The translations under genes and the position numbers were made by a program. Shown here piece after piece: positions 61,247 through 64,000 of a stretch of DNA of 64,000 nt. The first letter of the stretch is position 1. Each line of letters begins with the position of its first letter. The DNA is taken from positions 62,001 through 126,000 of the forward strand of contig CAMFKE010000008.1 of the NCBI GenBank assembly GCA_945957395.1, written 5' to 3'. Source of the DNA: an uncultured Opitutia bacterium (GTDB lineage Bacteria; Verrucomicrobiota; Verrucomicrobiia; Opitutales; UBA953). The notes under the pieces are model-generated. The model had not been told where the DNA came from. It made no database searches and was given only the letters and a program-made list of their open reading frames with translations.

Positions 61247-62101
61247 ATGGGGCCCATGATCATACCCCGTCATTGGATTCGCGAGATGCAGGACACCCCC
61301 TCAGGCCAGTCGCGCCCGGTGCTCGGATGGTCCGATGTGAGCGAGGAGGACGCCCGCGCTCACGCCAGGACTCGGTGGCGGCGCATTCTGTCCAGAATCT
61401 CCGGCGGACAGGAGCGAGAGGACGACTACTCGGTCGCCGTTCGCGAGCCCATCGTGAGCGAGCTCGAAGGCCCGTTGCGCGCCGTCATAACCCGCAACCG
61501 CTACGGCGCCCGGGTGCTCAATTGCGAAAGGCTGTGTTTCATCGACATCGACAAGCCCCGCGTCGGGTCGCTCTTCGGCGGAATCTCCTCGCTGTGGCGC
61601 CGCCTGCGCGGGCTTCCGTACGACAGCGAGGGCCGTCTGCTGGAACGGGTGCGGACCGTGGCCGAATCCGCGGGGCTGCGACTGCGGGTTTACCGCACGC
61701 ACTCCGGCTGGCGCATCGTCGTTCTCAACCGGACCTACGACCCCGCCTCCGATGAGTGCGATCAGCTTTTTCGGAGCTTCCCTGGTGCCGACCGGCTCTA
61801 TCGCGAACTCTGCCGCAAGCAGGATTGTTTTCGGGCCAGGCTGTCGCCCAAGCCATGGCGTATCAAGGCCACCGGATTTCCCGATCGGACCTATCCGCGA
61901 GGGTTCCCCTGGGCCGACACCGCCGCCAAGGCGGCCGCCCGGGACTGGGTGGCGCGTTACGAGGAAACCTGCGCCGGTCGCAAGGTTTGCGATAGGGTGG
62001 GTGAGTTCGGCTCGCGCGCTCCGCTTCGGGAAATCCTGGCCGTGATGGAAGTCCATGACGCCGAATGCGGCGTGAATCTGCTTGGGGGTAAGCTCGTCTG
62101 A
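61247..62101 (+). CDS. Conserved hypothetical protein with PrimPol-like motif pattern
   Basis: 284 residues from the ATG at 61247 (281 from 61256). Two conserved-looking blocks stand out: LCFIDIDKPRVG, a hydrophobic-D-hydrophobic-D strand, and LRVYRTHSGWRIVVLNRTYDP, where THSG resembles the s-x-H motif of archaeo-eukaryotic primase/polymerase folds. A third block, QDCFRARLSPKPWRIKATG, looks strongly conserved and basic. No transmembrane segment or signal peptide is present. I recall proteins of similar design annotated only as hypothetical; the PrimPol assignment is inference from motif spacing. The gene stands alone, with a perfect terminator after it and a TTGACA box about 60 nt before the start whose -10 partner is not clear. 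Confidence 0.62.
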   Translation: MGPMIIPRHWIREMQDTPSGQSRPVLGWSDVSEEDARAHARTRWRRILSRISGGQEREDDYSVAVREPIVSELEGPLRAVITRNRYGARVLNCERLCFIDIDKPRVGSLFGGISSLWRRLRGLPYDSEGRLLERVRTVAESAGLRLRVYRTHSGWRIVVLNRTYDPASDECDQLFRSFPGADRLYRELCRKQDCFRARLSPKPWRIKATGFPDRTYPRGFPWADTAAKAAARDWVARYEETCAGRKVCDRVGEFGSRAPLREILAVMEVHDAECGVNLLGGKLV

Positions 62102-62495
62102 GGTCCCCGAAGGGCGCCCGGGCCTCAAACCGGGCATTGCTCGTTGCGGTTCTTGGTCGCGACGGGGCGTCGAATCCGGAAATGGAAACGGGCCGCGTAC
62201 CCCTACGCGGCCCGTTTTTATTTTCTATCTCGTTGCTTATTTACCCCATCTCCCGTAGGAGAAGTAGTTCAAAGTTGTGAGATGCATCCAACGGCCTTGT
62301 CCGAAATGTGCAAGATTTATTTTTGTAAAATTATCCGATTTTTTAGCAGCCCCTTTTCCCTTCGTGATTTTCGCGCATTTCGCAGCCCACACCCCTTATC
62401 CGGGGGCCCGCATACGGTGACCGGTGACGCGGATTGCCTCCGTCATCACAAGGGGGCCCCATTGCCGATATCACGCCCCGATTCATTCCACCACC
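62102..62495. other. 394-bp region between the PrimPol-like gene and yraN
   Basis: After the terminator (62188-62224) the DNA is AT-rich to about 62345, with TTATTTTTGTAAAATTATCC and a small TCTCC-CGTA-GGAGA hairpin (62249-62262). A promoter for yraN-zwf is expected here, but no clean -35/-10 pair is seen. No gene is supported. Confidence 0.45.
62188..62224 (+). terminator. Intrinsic terminator of the PrimPol-like gene
   Basis: ACGGGCCGCGTA (62188-62199) pairs perfectly with TACGCGGCCCGT (62204-62215) around CCCC, followed by TTTTATTTT. This is the clearest terminator in the window. Confidence 0.93.
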
Positions 62496-62939
62496 ATGCT
62501 CGAAGACCTTCTCGTCACCCTGCGCCGCCTGTTGCGCCGCCGCCTCCCTACACGCACGGCGAGTCGCGAGCTCGGCGACCGGGGCGAGGACGCCGCCACC
62601 GACTTCCTGGAATCCGTCGGGTACACCATCCTGGCGCGCAACTGGCGCTGCGGGCGCGACGAGATCGACATCGTGGCGAGGGCCCCCGGCGGCGCGACGC
62701 TGGTGTTCGTGGAGGTAAAGACGCGCGACGAACTCGACCCCAAGGGCGGCTACTTCGCGGTGGATGCGCGCAAGCGGCGCGCGTTGCGCCGGGCGGTCGC
62801 CGGATACCTGCGCGCCATCGGGCGCCCGGGCGCGCCCTTCCGGTTCGACATCGCGGAGGTGCGAGTTGAGGGGGATGCGATAGGGAATGTTACCCTGCGC
62901 GTGATTCACCATTGCGCCGTGCCGCTCTTCCATAAGTAA
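62496..62939 (+). CDS. YraN/UPF0102 family protein (Holliday-junction-resolvase-like fold)
   Basis: A 147-residue protein of UPF0102. The nuclease-like core is [25 protein letters not shown], then [26 protein letters not shown], giving the E/D...D..E-x-K pattern of the PD-(D/E)XK fold, with an extra residue in the usual GEIDLI segment (GRDEIDIV). The biological role of the family is not settled; a nuclease role in DNA metabolism has been proposed from the fold. The upstream frame is open, but the ATG at 62496 fits the family. It is followed by zwf after 36 bp on the same strand. Confidence 0.88.
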   Translation: MLEDLLVTLRRLLRRRLPTRTASRELGDRGEDAATDFLESVGYTILARNWRCGRDEIDIVARAPGGATLVFVEVKTRDELDPKGGYFAVDARKRRALRRAVAGYLRAIGRPGAPFRFDIAEVRVEGDAIGNVTLRVIHHCAVPLFHK

Positions 62940-62975
62940 CACCGCCCCTTTCAACGCCACGCCCATACCCTGCAC

Positions 62976-64000
62976 ATGAGCGACACCGCCGAACGCCATC
63001 CGTTCCTGACCGGCCTTAGCAAGCACCGCGGCGCCCCGGCCACCTGCCTCGTCATCTTCGGCGCCTCCGGCGACCTGACCGCCCGCAAGCTTCTGCCCGC
63101 CCTGTTCAACCTCGGCGTGGACAACCTGCTGCCCGCGCGATTCACGCTCATCGGCTTCGGCCGCAAGCCCATCCCGGACGACGAGTTCCGCTCCGTCACG
63201 GTGAAGGAGATTTCCAAGTTCTCCCGCCGACCCTTCAACGACGCCATCTGGAAGCGCGTGGAGGCCGACACCCACTACCAGTCCGGCGGCTACGACGACC
63301 CCGCCTCGTTCGAGGCGCTCAAGGCGCGCATCGACTCGCTTCAGGCCGCGGCCGGGCAGGAGTTCCAGCTCGTCTTCTACATTTCCACGCCCCCGGGCGT
63401 GTTCGCCGACATCATCACCAACCTCGGCGCCGTCGGCCTCGCCTCGCGCGCCCTGGGCACCGACCGCGAGACGAAGGTGATCATCGAAAAGCCCTTCGGC
63501 AAGGACCTGTCGACCGCCCGCGAACTCAATGCGGTGATCACGCGCCACTTCGAGGAGCGTCAGGTGTATCGCATCGACCACTACCTGGGCAAGGAGACCG
63601 TGCAGGACCTGCTCGTCCTGCGCTTCGCCAACGCCATCTTCGAGCCGCTCTGGAACCGCAACTATGTCGACCATGTGCAGATCACCGTGGCCGAGGAACT
63701 CGGCGTGGGCACTCGCGGCGGTTATTACGACACCTCCGGCGCCACGCGCGACATGCTGCAGAACCACACCATGCAGCTGCTCGCGCTCACCGCGATGGAG
63801 CCTCCCGTCTCGCTCGACGGCGAAGCCATCCGCGACGAAAAGGTGAAGCTGCTCAAGGCCATCCGCCCTCTCTCGCTCGACGCCGACAACCCCGACTTCG
63901 TGCGCGCCCGCTACGAGGAAGGCCTCGTGGGCGGCGACAAGGTGCCCGGGTACACGCAGGAGAAGGACATACCGGCCGACTCCTCGACCGAGACCTACTG
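62976..64000 (+). CDS. zwf: Glucose-6-phosphate 1-dehydrogenase (5' part, runs off window)
   Basis: The first 341 codons of the enzyme that oxidises glucose 6-phosphate with NADP+ at the entry of the oxidative pentose phosphate pathway. The dinucleotide loop is CLVIFGASGDLTARKLLPALF, IIEKPFGKDLSTARELN is conserved, and the substrate/catalytic signature YRIDHYLGKETVQDL with its Lys and His is intact, followed by FANAIFEPLWNRNYVDHVQIT. The ATG at 62976 is 36 bp after yraN. The remaining C-terminal part lies beyond the window. Confidence 0.96.
   Translation, partial: MSDTAERHPFLTGLSKHRGAPATCLVIFGASGDLTARKLLPALFNLGVDNLLPARFTLIGFGRKPIPDDEFRSVTVKEISKFSRRPFNDAIWKRVEADTHYQSGGYDDPASFEALKARIDSLQAAAGQEFQLVFYISTPPGVFADIITNLGAVGLASRALGTDRETKVIIEKPFGKDLSTARELNAVITRHFEERQVYRIDHYLGKETVQDLLVLRFANAIFEPLWNRNYVDHVQITVAEELGVGTRGGYYDTSGATRDMLQNHTMQLLALTAMEPPVSLDGEAIRDEKVKLLKAIRPLSLDADNPDFVRARYEEGLVGGDKVPGYTQEKDIPADSSTETY

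Overview
The window is GC-rich, densely coded bacterial chromosome. It encodes a diderm (Gram-negative-type) organism: there are autotransporter and outer-membrane barrels ending in Phe, a tripartite RND efflux system with a TolC-like channel, and many Sec signal peptides. Giant autotransporters full of PATR repeats, an extended adenylate kinase, an Asp-box secreted protein and a kinase/PEGA/SUMF1 fusion together suggest Verrucomicrobiota, perhaps an Opitutales-like lineage. That placement is an inference, because no rRNA or other phylogenetic marker was compared.

Layout. 1-15025: two tandem autotransporter adhesin genes on the minus strand, the first 580 codons of one and a complete 4400-residue paralogue. 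15026-15858: the long non-coding leader of that locus. 15859-22726: mainly housekeeping genes (M48 protease, GxxExxY protein, DEDD exonuclease, glycyl-tRNA synthetase, TatD, a variant pyrimidine phosphorylase). 23078-25777: an LTA-synthase-like sulfatase followed by recR. 25818-30545, minus: recQ, an anchored FAD oxidoreductase and an endonuclease III. 30858-34361: nitrilase, EVE protein, adenylate kinase and a transglutaminase-like protein. 34414-43546, minus: a six-gene heavy-metal efflux cluster (P-type ATPase, Cys-rich secreted protein, TolC-like channel, small coiled-coil protein, periplasmic adaptor, RND pump). 43880-45082: fabV. 45250-48216, minus: uppS, cdsA and two paralogous small barrels, that is, envelope lipid synthesis with outer-membrane proteins. 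48354-53104: M42 aminopeptidase and a large secreted Asp-box protein. 53275-54698: serB-like phosphatase and a TRIC/UPF0126 channel. 54705-61125, minus: ligA, a pseudokinase-PEGA-SUMF1 membrane protein and an AEC transporter. 61247-64000: a conserved unknown with a PrimPol-like motif pattern, yraN and the start of zwf.

The most unusual items are: the metal-efflux cluster, in which nearly every periplasmic part carries extra Cys/His clusters; an in-frame palindromic AGGTG-rich element inside the RND pump gene; a kinase-like receptor that has lost both catalytic Asp residues; a LigA without its zinc-finger cysteines; an endonuclease III with rearranged Fe-S cysteines; a pyrimidine phosphorylase lacking the family signature; a duplicated unknown module in the giant autotransporter; and a 13-C homopolymer upstream of the LTA-synthase-like gene. 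Intergenic hairpins of terminator type separate most transcription units. I saw no tRNA, rRNA, CRISPR array, insertion sequence or prophage.
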